A stretch of 64,000 nt of DNA, from NCBI GenBank assembly GCA_014529385.2, contig CM043944.1, forward strand, positions 80,260,384 to 80,324,383. The letters are read 5' to 3'. This stretch comes from Adiantum capillus-veneris. Lineage: Eukaryota; Streptophyta; Polypodiopsida; Polypodiales; Pteridaceae. The notes under the pieces are model-generated. The model was given only the letters and a program-made list of their open reading frames with translations. It did no database searches and was not told the origin of the DNA. Below are positions 20,485-31,809 of this stretch, in pieces. A program made the translations under genes and the position numbers. Positions within the stretch are counted from its first letter, which is position 1; each line of letters opens with the position of its first letter.

Positions 20485-22920
20485 CATTGATTGTAGTGGA
20501 ATTAAAGTAACAATAGTGAGCATTTCCTTAAGAGAATTCTTAAAGAGCATAAGGAGAGTACTTGATTAAAGATAGCAAAATGAATATTATATCCAGTTAG
20601 CTTGGCATGAAAAATACTTGTAAAAAAGAGAGAGAATTAGAGAAATTGACAACAATTGAGGACTTAGGAGTCGGTTCCCCTCCCAAAAGGCTTTTGTATT
20701 ATATATTCTCCATAAAGAGAGACTTGGTACAATACATGCTGTGTGTTCCTTGAGACCTTGTTGATGCAATGAAGATGGTAAACTTCATGCACCAAAGTTA
20801 TGCTCGTAACTACCTTGCAAGAACATTAACTTTTCCCCGACCTCAATCCCAAGATCTCAAACACCTTAAAAGGTGGAGAGAGCTACCATGGAGTGAGGGA
20901 AGGCAAGAGGAAGAAGATGTAGCATATGAGAAACAGGTAGTTTCCTCTCATATCATTACTCATAGAGCATAGCATAGTAATAAGGAGCATAGCATAGCAT
21001 AGTATAGTAATAAGGATGAAGAAGATGGTAAGCATTGATTTGAAGCATGACTCTTGGTTGGATTTGCATTCCATAGCCAAGAGGTGTTGGTGTAGGCTCT
21101 CTACTTCTCAATCTTGGAGAAGGAGATGGAGTTCTTACATCAACACAATGAGAGAATGTGTGAGAGTGTGTGTGGTAGAGTGTATGCCAAAAGCAACCCC
21201 CCTACTTGCCTTGGTCGGCCCTTCCTTCTAGATCATCCTTTCACTTCATTGGACCTTGCCAAGCTTAGCCAATCACATGATTTAGTCATAACTAGTAATA
21301 GTGGTAGCATTTGGACAAGTGTCCTCCTTTCCCGTTTGAGTGAGAGGGCTTTCATAATGCTTGAATAATTAACTAATTAATTTAAATTCTCATTGGACCT
21401 TCTTAAAGGACATACCATAGGATTTAGGCACACTATGAGGGAAACTTTGCTAGGGGCTTTTCATGTGTCATATATATGCCTCTTGTGGGAAGGGTGCCCC
21501 TTGGATGAGTGGTAGTGTGTTCTCTCTCATCCCCTACTCTTGGGGCTCTCCCCCTCATTTTTAGGCAACATGTTGACTTCAAGCACCTCAATCTCCTTGG
21601 TCATCAAGCACCTCAAGCACATGCCAAGCTTGCCTAAGGTCTAAAGCACCTAAAGGTCCCAAGGTCTAAAGACTTTTAACAATAACCTTTGAAGGTATTT
21701 AATGAATCTAACCCTAAGGTCATTTAAGCTCCATTACCTGATCATTGCTCTTTGGTAGAACATCTCCCTTTTGGGCCCTTCATGAGATGTAGCCTTCTCT
21801 TCCTTTAGTCCCATTTGAGATAGGTCTAAAAGCACATATCTATATTCTAGCTCTTGTTACCATTTATGTTTCCACATTCAATGATCAATTCAATATGAGA
21901 AAATCATTTAGAATAGTTAGATATTACATTTTATGACATTACCTCTCTTGAAACCATAGCCATCCTTGACTATGAGGTAGAGAAGATAAATCCTTAGTCA
22001 TTAGTCTATGTTTCTTAGCGTGTAGAGGATCCCTTTTTACCCTAGTACGACATCATTCTAGAATGGATGACTAGTCCATTTGGTACTTGGGAGACTAAGC
22101 TACCGCAAGCATGTTTGCTCTTTAGTCCATATCATACTCCCAAAGTAGAGTGACAAATTCTACTTGGTTTTTGGGAGACGTCGTCATCACAAACAAGATT
22201 CTAAGCATTCATACTACTTAAATTTATGCACAATAAAAAGAGAACTAGTCGTATAAGAGAAGAACATTGTTCATTTAAAAAGCATTTACATTTGCTTATT
22301 CTAATGTAGCATTGTAAGCATTGACAAGGTTCATACTATCCTTAAGTTGTGTTTATTGCATCCATCTAGCATCTTCAAAAGGATAGTTTTTGAGCTTAAT
22401 AAGATACCATTGGATAAGATTACCATGTCTTAGTACATTGTCTTCATATCAAAGGATGGATTTGGGCTCGAGCACCTCTTCCTGATCCTCAATCTCATCA
22501 AAAGGGTAAGGAGACACAGGACTTATGAAATGGATGCCTCAAAGCAAGAAAAGATACCTCAAAAAGGTTCATCACAAACAAATAAGGATGCAAATAATAG
22601 AAAAAGCAAGTCTAAAGACACATTGGCATGGAGAATTTTCCACTAGGGGTAGGATCTTTACGATATGACCTTGTTTCAGATCACATACTTTGGAAAGGCC
22701 TTGGCTCATGGCAATGACGTCTAGACAAGATTGGGAAACTAGAGCATTGGAGTTGCGGCTCAAAAGAAAATCTAGAGAGAAGCAACAAAAGACTATTTAT
22801 GACATGAAGTTAGGTAGGCAACAGAAATTAGAGCTAGAGTCATTTGCATTTGAATAAAGTACGAGTGATTAATCCTCATCTGATGAGCAGACATCTGATG
22901 ATGAGGCAATCTCTCTATAG
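20485..22920. other. No recognised gene
   Basis: Only short, mixed open frames. A small tandem array of agcatagcatag and atagtaataagg units lies at about 20955-21013. No LTR ends, tRNA or conserved domain were found. The last part (22440-22900) may be the decayed gag-linker area of Tat-B, but I cannot align it convincingly. Confidence 0.4.
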
Positions 22921-22921
22921 G

Positions 22922-23775
22922 TGATGGGTGTGTTGCTGCAAGATCCAGAGGTCGAGAAGAGCCAAGACATCCATGGTAAAGTAGAAGAGAGAGGGTCAGA
23001 AACCATGCTAGCCAAAGACTTGCCTCAAGAGGAAAGGGATTCTTACATGCACGTCTTAAGGAAACATGCTAGCCTATTCATCATAGGTTATTAGCACATC
23101 AAAGAAGTCAATAAAACACAACACTATATACATCTAAAAGAAGATAGTAAACTAGTTGTGTAGAACCTAAGGAGGCTTGGAGTGGTCCAGGAAGACGCAC
23201 TGCTGATGAAGGAGGAAAAGAGGCTATTTACATCTGTGCTCATTTATCCACTAGAGGATTTAGAATGGGTATCCTTGATAGTGGTTTCCCAAAGAAGGAT
23301 GGTAAGTGGAGAGTATGTGTGGATTACAATCCATTGAATGCCACTACAAAGAGGGATCATATTCCTCTCTCTTTTCAAGATGAGATCTTGAATAAGGTGG
23401 CAGGTCATGAAAGATACATTGTGTGTGATGGGCACTCAGGGTACTTCCAAATATAGATTGCAGATGAAGATCTACAGTTGAAAAATTTCATCACACCATG
23501 GGGGTGTTTTGCAGATAATGCCCTTTGGCCTAAATAATGCCCTAGCCACCTTCCAATATTTCATGAATTTAGTTTTTCATCCCTATTTTGGTAAGTCTAT
23601 CAGAGTTTTCTTTGAAACTTTTTGCATCTATAGATCTAGAGCATTGCACTTGAGCAAGATAGATGAAGGGTTTACACAATTGGCCCAATTGGGTGGACAA
23701 CTCAACAAGAATAAGTGCCGTATCGGAGAATCCATTGTGACACTTTTGGGACATGAGTGTCCAAGAAAGGAATAG
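22922..23775 (+). pseudogene. Element B reverse transcriptase
   Basis: Blocks in element D order, in several frames: MLAKDLPQEERDSYMHVLRK, NLRRLG, then DGKWRVCVDYNPLNATTKRD, FQDEILNKVAGHERYIVCDG and HSGYFQI. After frame changes come MPFGLNNALATFQYFMNLVF, KSIRVFFETFCIYRSRALHL and GGQLNKNKCRIGESIVTLLG. The catalytic pair seen as FMDDF in D reads FFETF here (23611-23622), so both active-site aspartates are gone. Confidence 0.85.
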
Positions 23776-25067
23776 AAGCCAACCGTAAGAAACTGAAGTC
23801 ACTCCTTGCTCTACCTTCACCTTCAAACATGAAGAAAATTGGTATCATTTCTGAAAAAGGTATGCTATTGGAGTCACTTTATTCACCTCCTCTCATATGC
23901 AATCTATCCACTACATCAACTCATGAGGCAGGCAACCTTAGCACGGGATGAGAGTAGTGACAGGTGCTTTGAGGAGGTTGATGGAATTTTGGGCTTTTTA
24001 CCTACTGTCTTGCAGGATTGCTGGGGGGAGATCTTCTACATCAACCCTAGCCTTGGGAGTGAAGCACTGGGCGGCAATTTTTGTGCAAAGGGAACCTGTG
24101 TATTTTTCAAGCAGGGTTATGACTACAACTAAGAAGGATTTCACCTCAGAACAGCTAGTCTTGGCCTTTAAATTTGCAGCATAAAATTTTAGTGCCTACT
24201 TGTTACCTAAAAGGTTTGTTGTGATTACCACAAAAAATTTTTTCCCATATGATTTGTAGCACATGGAACTATCCCCAAGTATAGAAAAATGGGTGTTGTA
24301 GTTACTGGAATTTAATTACACACTACAGGAGGAGAGGTTCACTAGGGCATGATTAGTAGATGTGCCACAACACATCAATACAATGAGAGACCAGAGAAGG
24401 TCCAATCTAGCAAGGATCCACCCCTACCTGAGCCTAAGCTTCTATCAAAGGCTCACAGTCTGTACTTTTATGGTGCAAGAGAGTAAAAGACAGAGCATTA
24501 GCAGGAATTGTTGGGATTCTTTGGGAGAAAGAATCTTTTGTAAGGGTTCTTAATTGGAAGTTGTTTGTTCCAATAATGAGGCAGAGTATCATGCTCTAAT
24601 CCTAGGAATGTAGTGGCGCCTCTCTAATGGAATCACCAGGTTAAATGTTGTTGGTGATTTCGTGTTGATAGAGAAACAAATGGTAGGGGTATGGGCTTGT
24701 AAGAATGATAACTAGCTAAAATGAGGGAAGCCAAATCTCTGATGAGAAAGTCCAAGAGTGTGCAAGTTCACTTTGTATCAAGAAATAATAACAAGAAAAC
24801 AGATGCTCTAGCCACATTAAAGAGTTGTAGAATGCTATGGTAGCAGCAATCATGGTCAAGGCCCCATTATTTCAAGGCAAGGAGGAACTACAAGATATTA
24901 TCTACTTCTTGGAGCATTGTGAGGCTCCAACACACATGAGTCGCAATGAACAAAGATGGTTGGCTAGAACGGCCACCAGGTAATGTATAGTGAATGAATA
25001 TTTGTAATGCAAAGGGAAGGATGCACTATTCAAAAAAGTGTAGAAAAAGAGATCAAAGGGATTCTAA
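23776..25067 (+). pseudogene. Element B RNase H, second RNase H and pre-integrase region
   Basis: At 23948-24184 is GVKHWAAIFVQREPVYFSSR, VMTTTKKDFTSEQLVLAF, the RT-linked RNase H. Around 24560-24840 are VCSNNEAEYHALILGM, VVGDFVLIEKQMVGVWACKN and VHFVSRNNNKKTDALATL, the E, D and D blocks of the extra RNase H-like domain known from Tat elements. From 24850 follows FQGKEELQDIIYFLEHCEAP and GKDALFKKV, the region before the integrase finger. Stops occur throughout. Sequence breaks at 25067 where the nested element begins. Confidence 0.8.
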
Positions 25068-26162
25068 TGTAATAGGACTTATTTATGAAAATCTTAAAGT
25101 CAGAAAAATATAATAGACCAAATCTTTTGTTGAATGATTTAAAAGATTGTGGAGTAATTCACTAGGTAGAGAATATTAATGTTGAAAGAGAAAACATATT
25201 CTCTTCTTTTTAAATAACACACTAGATACATAATTAGCAAAGATTAGGGGATAAAAGATAGTTTGTCTATAGATAGTAAAGTAGAAACGTAGTCAAAATT
25301 GATGTTTTCATCAATACCAATGTTTTATTTTTATGTTTTTTAACTTAAAATCATGCTTAAGCTTAAAATAAGATGAAAAAGTTGTGGAGACCTAAATATA
25401 GGGTTTTTATGAGTTGCATCTAAATGTTGCATTTTTAGCCAGAAGGCTTTTTTTTGGCAATTTCGTCTACAATGTCTTGTAGACCACATCTGTTCCCGTC
25501 ATTTTGAGTACATGGAAGTCTATAATCTGAGTTTTTATAACACAGTTATGATAGAGACAAATTGCGAGCAACAGTAGGGTAGCCTATAAGCGCCAGCAGG
25601 TTAGCTTACAAATAGACATACATAGGTAGCATCTCTTTTTTCTATCCAATCAAAAAGTGACTGTACTCATTTATGGTGGTACAAAATTATGTTTTTAAAT
25701 TTGATTATCATATTGAATTGGTTGCACGAGTATGTGACTATTTTATAGACGTTGCAAAAATGAATGTGATACCTACTCTACAAGTGAAGTGGGATCTGTG
25801 CAAGGTGTCATGATATTGATATTGTGATCGTGTTGCAATTTGGATTATGATCGTTGTTGCCATCTAGAGATTGAGATTGTGATTGTGAGTGAGAGTGTGA
25901 TTGAGATTGAGAGTGTGATTGTGATTGAGATTGAGATTGCGATTGTGATTGAGATTGAGATTGTGCACAAGATTGAGATTGTGATTGAGATTGAGATTGA
26001 GAGTGTGATTGAGGTAGCTCGGGGGTGGTCGGGAGGTTATGAAACGAGCTATGCTCTCCCTGTAATCATTATCTTACAGATTTTCTATTTCGTCTAGTCA
26101 CTCTGCATACTCTATATTTTCCTTGTTCATTAATCTATTTCACTCTCCCGTGTTGCGCCACA
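25068..26162 (+). repeat. 5' LTR of nested gypsy element (1095 bp)
   Basis: Partner of 28421-29533. It contains an A/T-rich U3 and a GAGATT/GTGATT hexamer array at about 25868-26012. The U5 ends in GTGTTGCGCCACA. Confidence 0.92.
25868..26012 (+). repeat. GATTGA/GATTGT minisatellite inside LTR
   Basis: About 145 bp of 6-bp units of the type GAGATT, GTGATT, GAGAGT. The matching array in the other LTR is 29224-29388, with different unit order and length. Confidence 0.9.
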
Positions 26163-26164
26163 AG

Positions 26165-26176
26165 TGGTATCAGAGC
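26165..26176 (+). promoter_or_regulatory. PBS of nested gypsy element
   Basis: TGGTATCAGAGC two bases after the LTR end, of the initiator-tRNA-Met type. Confidence 0.93.
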
Positions 26177-27379
26177 AGTTTTAATTCTACAACAGAGATG
26201 AAAACATAGGAGTAAAGATTGAAGGAACAAGCTGAGCTTATGTGGTGGCTTCTTAAAGATCTTAACAGACATAAAAAAGCTGATAAAGAAAGGGATTACT
26301 TGATATAAAAGGTGAAAGTGTCGAAGGATCAAAGAAAAAGAAGCAGAAGAGAAACAATGAAAGTGTCGAAGGATGCGAGAGAAGCAACAATCAAACAATC
26401 CTTCAAGAAGGCTAAGCTTAATGACTTGATGGCATAGAAAAGACAAACAACGATTGGAAAGCATGGATTAAAGATCTTGAAGACTTGAATTATGCTTTTG
26501 ATGTGGAGAGCAAAACCATTGGACTTTTGAATGCCCAAAAAAAGCGCTCAAAAAAGTAGTACGAACCAAGATGGCTAGAATGGAGACTGTTGGTGGTGAT
26601 ACAAATGACAAAGATAAGTCATTTGACCCTCTTTTCTAATGCTTTTTGTCTTTGATGAATCCTTTGAAAGCTTTTGTGTGATCATGCATAGAATTTGAGA
26701 TTTGAAATTGCTTAATTGATTCAAATAGTATACAATGCTTCTTGTCCTCTAATCTGACTAATAAATTAAACATGAAATTAAATTGAGAAGTTAAAAGACT
26801 TGTGGACTTAGCTAGTGGTAATAAAAGTTTCACGAAAGAACTAATTGAAAAATCTGTCATTTTCTTAGAACTATCAGAAGCATAAAGAAATTTTTTATAT
26901 CATAAACATAGGTATGCATGATGTATTTATTGGTATCAATTAGATGACTAAAAATCATCTTTTGATTGATGGCGAAAAAAAATAATCTCTCTTCAATTAT
27001 TTGATGAGGATAGTCACACTCTTCATGGGAAAAATTGAGATCCTAAATCTAGTTCTGGTCATGAAATTGATAAGGTGACTTAAACAAGAGTGTGAGACTT
27101 TTATAACTTTTACAAATGAGTTAAAAGATGAACCTAAGAAAAAAAAAGAAAAAGATCATTGTATGTAAAAAGCTTCTAGATGAATTCCAGAATGTTTTTC
27201 CTGATGACCTACCATGTATGTCTTCTCCTAGATCACTAGAACATGGGATAGGTCTATATCCAAAATCCAAATCGTACTCTTGATCTCCTTACAGATTCAA
27301 CATAGATGAACTTAAAGAACTAAAACTCCAACTAAACGTTGTTGAAGAATGTGTTAATCAAACCTAGCGTATATCTTTG
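26177..27379 (+). other. Nested element leader and decayed gag region
   Basis: Lysine-rich broken frames (for example around 26290-26420) could be remnants of gag, but no zinc knuckle or protease motif is visible. Assignment rests on position between PBS and RT. Confidence 0.35.
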
Positions 27380-27960
27380 AGGTAGCCATGTTCTTTTCCA
27401 AAGAAAGAAGGATGGGACTTATAGGTTGTGCATTGACTAAGGATCTTAATAAGCAAACCATTAAAAATAAATATCACCTTTCACACATTGATGAGTTGCT
27501 AAGTCAACTTAGGAGGGTGCAAGTGTTTTCAAAGCTTGACCTTTGATCTGGATACCACCAAATCAGAATCAAAGAAGGAGTTATGTTCAAAACTGCTTTT
27601 TGTACACAATTTGAAACACTAAAAGAAGAGGGATTGAAAATTATATTTTGAAGATTCTAGAATTAGGGAAACCTTCTTTGGTTATATGTGATGCAAGTGG
27701 GGAACAAATGGGATGTGTTTTATATGAGAAAGGAAGAGTTATGACATATGAATATAGAAAGATGAGAAGGCATGATTTGAACTATCATGTGCATGATTGA
27801 GAATTAGTTAAAAATATATCTTCACTCGTCCATTACTCAATAACAAGTAGAAGCGATGGCTTCAACTATTATGTGAGTCCAATTTTGATCTGAAATATTT
27901 GGTTAGAAAAGAGACAAGGTCACCAATGCCTTGAGTGGAAGACCGATATGTAACATCATT
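27380..27960 (+). pseudogene. Chromovirus-like RT and RNase H remnants in nested element
   Basis: In broken frames the sequence reads NKQTIKNKYHLSHIDELLSQ, VFSKLDL-stop-SGYHQIRIKE and KTAFCTQFE, equal to RT blocks before the catalytic motif. A jump then follows to KPSLVICDASGEQMGCVLYE, YRKMRRHDLNY and RWLQLLCESNFDLKYLV, the gypsy RNase H. The RT segment with the YVDD box is deleted at about 27615-27655. The LDLRSGYHQI-type wording is that of chromoviruses, not of the Tat-like copies here. Confidence 0.8.
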
Positions 27961-28407
27961 TATGTGGTCCATAGTGATTTTACTGATTAAGTTTGATGTG
28001 AAGTAAATAATGATCGTTTCTACTTTAGCATTATCTCTTATCTAAATCCTCATGTGGGAGAGATGTTTGAGAGGGCATTTTATTTGCATAAGAATAACTT
28101 GTATTACTATGATTGCTTATGTGTATCTGTAAATTTTTCTCTTTGAAACATCAAATTTTATGAGAATAATATTTATTTATTTTTGGATAATCTTGTTTTA
28201 AACAAAAGTTATGAGATAGTGAGATATTCAGTCTAAAGGCAGCACTAGAAATCATTTTGATTGTAGAGTTAGGCAGCTTAGAAGTATGATTCTTCTTGAG
28301 GTTTTGGATAAGTAAGATGTATCCTGTAAAAGATGCCTCTAAGATTGAGTTCGATATTTTGTATGCTGAATATCACTCCTTTCAACTCTGAGGACATAAT
28401 TAATTTT
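27961..28407 (+). other. Nested element 3' region without integrase
   Basis: AT-rich sequence between RNase H and PPT. No HHCC finger, D-D-E core or GPY/F motif can be read in any frame, so integrase is lost or unrecognisable. Confidence 0.5.
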
Positions 28408-28420
28408 GATAAGGGGAGAA
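28408..28420 (+). promoter_or_regulatory. PPT of nested gypsy element
   Basis: GATAAGGGGAGAA immediately before the LTR start TGTAATAGG. Confidence 0.85.
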
Positions 28421-29533
28421 TGTAATAGGACTTATTTATGAAAATTCTTAAAGTAAAAAAGAATGTAATAGATCATATTTTTTGTTGAACGATTTAAAAG
28501 ATTGTGGAGTAATTTACTAGGTAGAGAACATTAAGATGTTGAAAGAGAAAATATATTCTCTTCTTTTTGAATAACACACTAGATACATATTTAACAAACA
28601 TTAGTGAATACAAGATAGTGGCTATAGATAGTAAAGTAGATTCGTAGTCAAAATTGATGCTTTCATCAATACCAATGTTTTTTTTTAAAAAAAAAACTTA
28701 AAATACATGGGTAAGCTTACAATAAGTTGAAAAAGTCGTGGAGACCTAAAAATAGGATTTTTATGAATCGCGATCTAAAAGTTACATTTTTAGCCAAACG
28801 AAGGGTTTTTTTTTGTAATTCTGTTTGCAATGTTTTGTAGACCACACTTGTTCCCATCGTTTTGAGTACCTAGAAGTCTATATTTTATGACAAAGTTATG
28901 ACAAAAAAAAATTGCGAGTAGCAGCAGGAAATCCTACAAGCACCAAGACGTTAGCTTACAAACATATATACACATGTAATACCTCTTTTGTTTGATCCAA
29001 TCATAAAGTGATTGTACTCTTTTATGATGGTACAAAATTATGTTTTCTAATTTGATTATCATGTTGAATTTGTTGCACGAGTATGTTCTTTTGGCTATTT
29101 TATCAACGTTGCAAAAACGAATGTGATATCTACTCTACAGGTGAAGTGGGATCTGTGCAAGGTGTCATGATATTGAGATTGTGATCGTGTTGCGATTCGG
29201 ATTATGATTTTTGTTGCCATCCAGAGATTGAGATTGTGATTGAGATTGAGAGTATGATTGTGATTGTGATTGTGATTGTGATTGTGATTGTGAGTGAGAG
29301 TGTGATTGAGATTGAGATTGTGCACAACATTGAGATTGAGACTGATTGCAATTGTGATTGAGAGTGAGAGTATGATGAGATTGAGATAGCATGGGGGTGG
29401 TCGAGAGGTTATGAAATGAGCTATGCTCTTGCTATAATCATTATCTTATAGATTTTCTATTTCATCTAGTCACTTTGCATACTCTATATTTCCTTGTTCA
29501 TCGATCTATTTCGCTCTCTCGTGTTGCATCACA
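28421..29533 (+). repeat. 3' LTR of nested gypsy element (1113 bp)
   Basis: Partner of 25068-26162, followed by the target copy TCTAA. Its hexamer array (29224-29388) has a longer GTGATT run. Confidence 0.92.
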
Positions 29534-29538
29534 TCTAA

Positions 29539-30595
29539 ACAGTTGTCATGAGGGAGTTTGTGGTGGGCATTTTTCTCAAGAAATCAATAGTATAAAGATT
29601 CTCCAAGTTGTTTTAGTTTGGCAAAGTCTACACCAAGATGTGAACCACTGGTGTCACACTTGTGAGGTTTTTCATAAGGCTGGACCTAGGAGACTAGCAT
29701 ATGAGAAACAAAGTCCCATTATTGCTTATGGCATGGGGGTAGACTACATGACTTGATGCGCAGAGGCATGTACCACTAGAAGAATCATTACCAAAGATGT
29801 GGGGGACTTTATTTTTTAGTGCATTTGTTGCAGGTTTGATACACCTTTGGAGACCAAGTAGGAGAGTTAATGGAGAAATTGACGATTAAGCATAGGCACT
29901 CTACTCCTTATTACCCTCAATGTAATGGGCTAGTTGAGAAGGTGAAGGGACTTATTTGTAAACTTTTATCACTAAGCAAGTGGATATGCACCCAAAGGCT
30001 TGGGACAAACACTAAGATGCAACACTCTAGGCTTACAAGACACCGTTCAAGACATCTTTGGGATACACCCCTTTTCACTTAGTGTATGGACAAGAGGCTC
30101 TTCTACCCATAGAGGTAGATAAAACAAGTTTTCAAGTTGTAAAATCCTATCATGAGGATGATCAAAAGATAAAGGTGGAGCAATAAATCATTGGCCTGGA
30201 ACAACTTGAAGTAGACAGAGAATCAGCAATTCAACACTACGTTGCACAAGGCAGAAACCGATGAAGAAAGTTCAACAACCTACTGATAAAGAAAGGAATC
30301 AAAGAGGGTTATCTTGTGCTGTGGTATGACAATTGATTTGACCATAGGAACGATGGTAAGTTCTTGTTGAAATGGTAAGGGCCTTTTGTGGCAGTACAAA
30401 AGTTCCCAAATGGCAGCTATAGGTTGGGGGAATTGGATGGGAAGTTGCATCAGGCCCCAGTAAATGGATGGAGGTTTAAACCCTACAATTTTAGATTGGA
30501 ACCACAGACTGAGGAATCTGCTGACACTTGTCTATGTTTGACGGATGACCATTCAAATTGGGACATAGGCTAGAGACATGAATGGCTCCAACCAT
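29539..30595 (+). pseudogene. Element B integrase, distal part
   Basis: Begins with NSCHEGVCGGHFSQEINSIK and continues LHQDVNHWCHTCEVFHKAGP, the HHCC finger. Next is YGMGVDYMT, but part of the core is missing: relative to D the segment FEKWGVDAIGPLPR with the first catalytic Asp is deleted. Further on are HRHSTPYYPQCNGLVEKVKG (Glu region), YKTPFKTSLGYTPFHLVYGQ and LLPIEVDKTSF. The C-terminal domain reads GPFVAVQKFPNGSYRLGELD and VNGWRFKPY at about 30380-30500. Several stops are present. Confidence 0.85.
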
Positions 30596-30610
30596 CAAGG
30601 GAGGGCTATA
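30596..30610 (+). promoter_or_regulatory. PPT of Tat-like element B
   Basis: AAGGGAGGGCTATA followed by TGATGCATG. The equivalent in element D is AAGGGGGAGGGCTAATA followed by TGAGAGCGG-family LTR sequence reading TGAGTAGCG. The resemblance suggests the 3' LTR of B starts at 30611. Confidence 0.6.
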
Positions 30611-31809
30611 TGATGCATGCTTTTCACCACCTCCATAGAAGCTAACACTTGTAAATAGCTAGGAGAAAGAAAAAAGTTTTTTTTTTTTGTATTCCCATCT
30701 TGCATCTTGAAGGAATGGGACGCTATGTGAGATGTAGATGTGTGTGAAAAAAAATGTAACTACTCGAAAGCCTCTTGGGGCAGAATTTCTTGGAAATGAT
30801 GTGGTTGAAATGTATGTTGGATGCGGAAAATTAAGGAGAAAAAGGATTCACAAAGAGATCATTTTTACCAAGGGAGGGGTCTTCCTCCAAGTACAATCAC
30901 CTATGTTCGCGTCTTGATGGAAGTCACAAGTTTGAGTGCTTGGGGGTTGAAAGTGGAAAGAGCTAACACAAAAGAGGGCTTGATGAGCCTTGTGTCCAAG
31001 GAGTCGTTCAAGGCATGACCAATTTTGGGATATTAACCTCGAAAAGAGGAGTCTTAGGAAATTTGTCACTCTCAACCATGGTCGGAGCCTTGCTCCCATA
31101 AGATGGCTCGCATCCTCCTCTCAAAAAACAATTGTTGGACTTCCCAATCTTTTTTGGACGCTTTTTCTTGAGTGGTTGCCTCCTTTTGTTGATGCTGGTC
31201 CTTCTTCTCTGCAAGTGATTGAAGTCATTTTTGCTCTTTTTCCAACTTTTCTCATGTTTTGACTTCATTCTTGTCATGCATGCTCTCAGTATATTACGGC
31301 AGTGAGGTAAGTATTAAGGCTGTTAGTGTAATCGACAAATGATTCTCATGGATCTCATCTCATTGAAACCTCTATCATTGGTATTTAGAGAAGGTCAGTA
31401 ATTCGGGATTGCTCCCGTGAACGACCCATATGTGAATGTTGGATAATTAAAGATGGAATGTTGTTCTCATTTCTAATTGGCCTTGCTTGTTGATGTGAAG
31501 GCTACTCTAATATATGGTAGTGATTGTTGCTACCCTATTTGCAGATGCTCTTGCTGATGCCCTTATCGATGCACTTGTTGCTCTCCTTGATGCATTTCAT
31601 ACACTTGCAAATGGACTTCCTAGTGCACTTTCTGCTCTTCCTGATGATGGACCTGATACACTTGCTGATGCATTTGTTGGTGCAATACTACCATGTCTTC
31701 CAAGGCATTTTATTTGTAAAGGTCAAGCTAAATACTTAGATTCTCAATGAAATTCCCAACCTCGAGTGATTTTGTAAAGAAAAATTGAGGTATTGATTGA
31801 CTTTATTGA
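30611..31809. other. Probable 3' LTR sequence of element B; no gene
   Basis: Begins TGATGCATG after the PPT. No second LTR copy was found for comparison, so the right end is unknown. A T-rich run lies near 30678-30690. A degenerate short repeat of GATGCACTTGTTGC-like units lies at about 31535-31690 and yields artificial open frames in both directions. Confidence 0.35.

Larger units (their letters stand above)
25068..29533 (+). mobile_element. Nested gypsy LTR retrotransposon, internally deleted
   Basis: A 4466-bp element with LTRs 25068-26162 and 28421-29533 (both start TGTAATAGG and end CACA), PBS TGGTATCAGAGC and a PPT before 28421. A perfect 5-bp target duplication TCTAA sits at 25063-25067 and 29534-29538. 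The 2.26-kb interior keeps fragments of a chromovirus-like RT and RNase H but no RT catalytic block, integrase or clear gag. LTRs differ by many substitutions and indels, so it is older than Copia-1. It interrupts the integrase of Tat-B. Confidence 0.93.
22922..30610 (+). mobile_element. Tat-like Ty3/gypsy element B, internal region, split by a nested element
   Basis: Plus-strand relative of element D. The left part (22922-25067) has the pre-RT linker, RT, RNase H, second RNase H and the region before integrase. The right part (29539-30610) has the integrase zinc finger, core and C-terminal domain. The two are separated by a 4466-bp gypsy element with TSD TCTAA; removal of the insert and one target copy joins the integrase frame (ILNSCHEGVCGG). 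Numerous stops are present. The PPT at its right end mirrors that of D. The 5' LTR and gag are not recognised. Confidence 0.85.

Noticed and set aside
25868-26012. Possible CRISPR-like array
   Set aside because: Units are 6 bp without spacers, in a plant LTR; it is a minisatellite.
29095-29392. Ser-Gln and His-Asn repeat proteins on the minus strand
   Set aside because: Translation of the hexamer minisatellite in the LTR; no codon or domain evidence.
31514-31750. Ala/Asp/Leu-rich open frames
   Set aside because: Produced by a degenerate short nucleotide repeat; open in more than one frame and without family resemblance.
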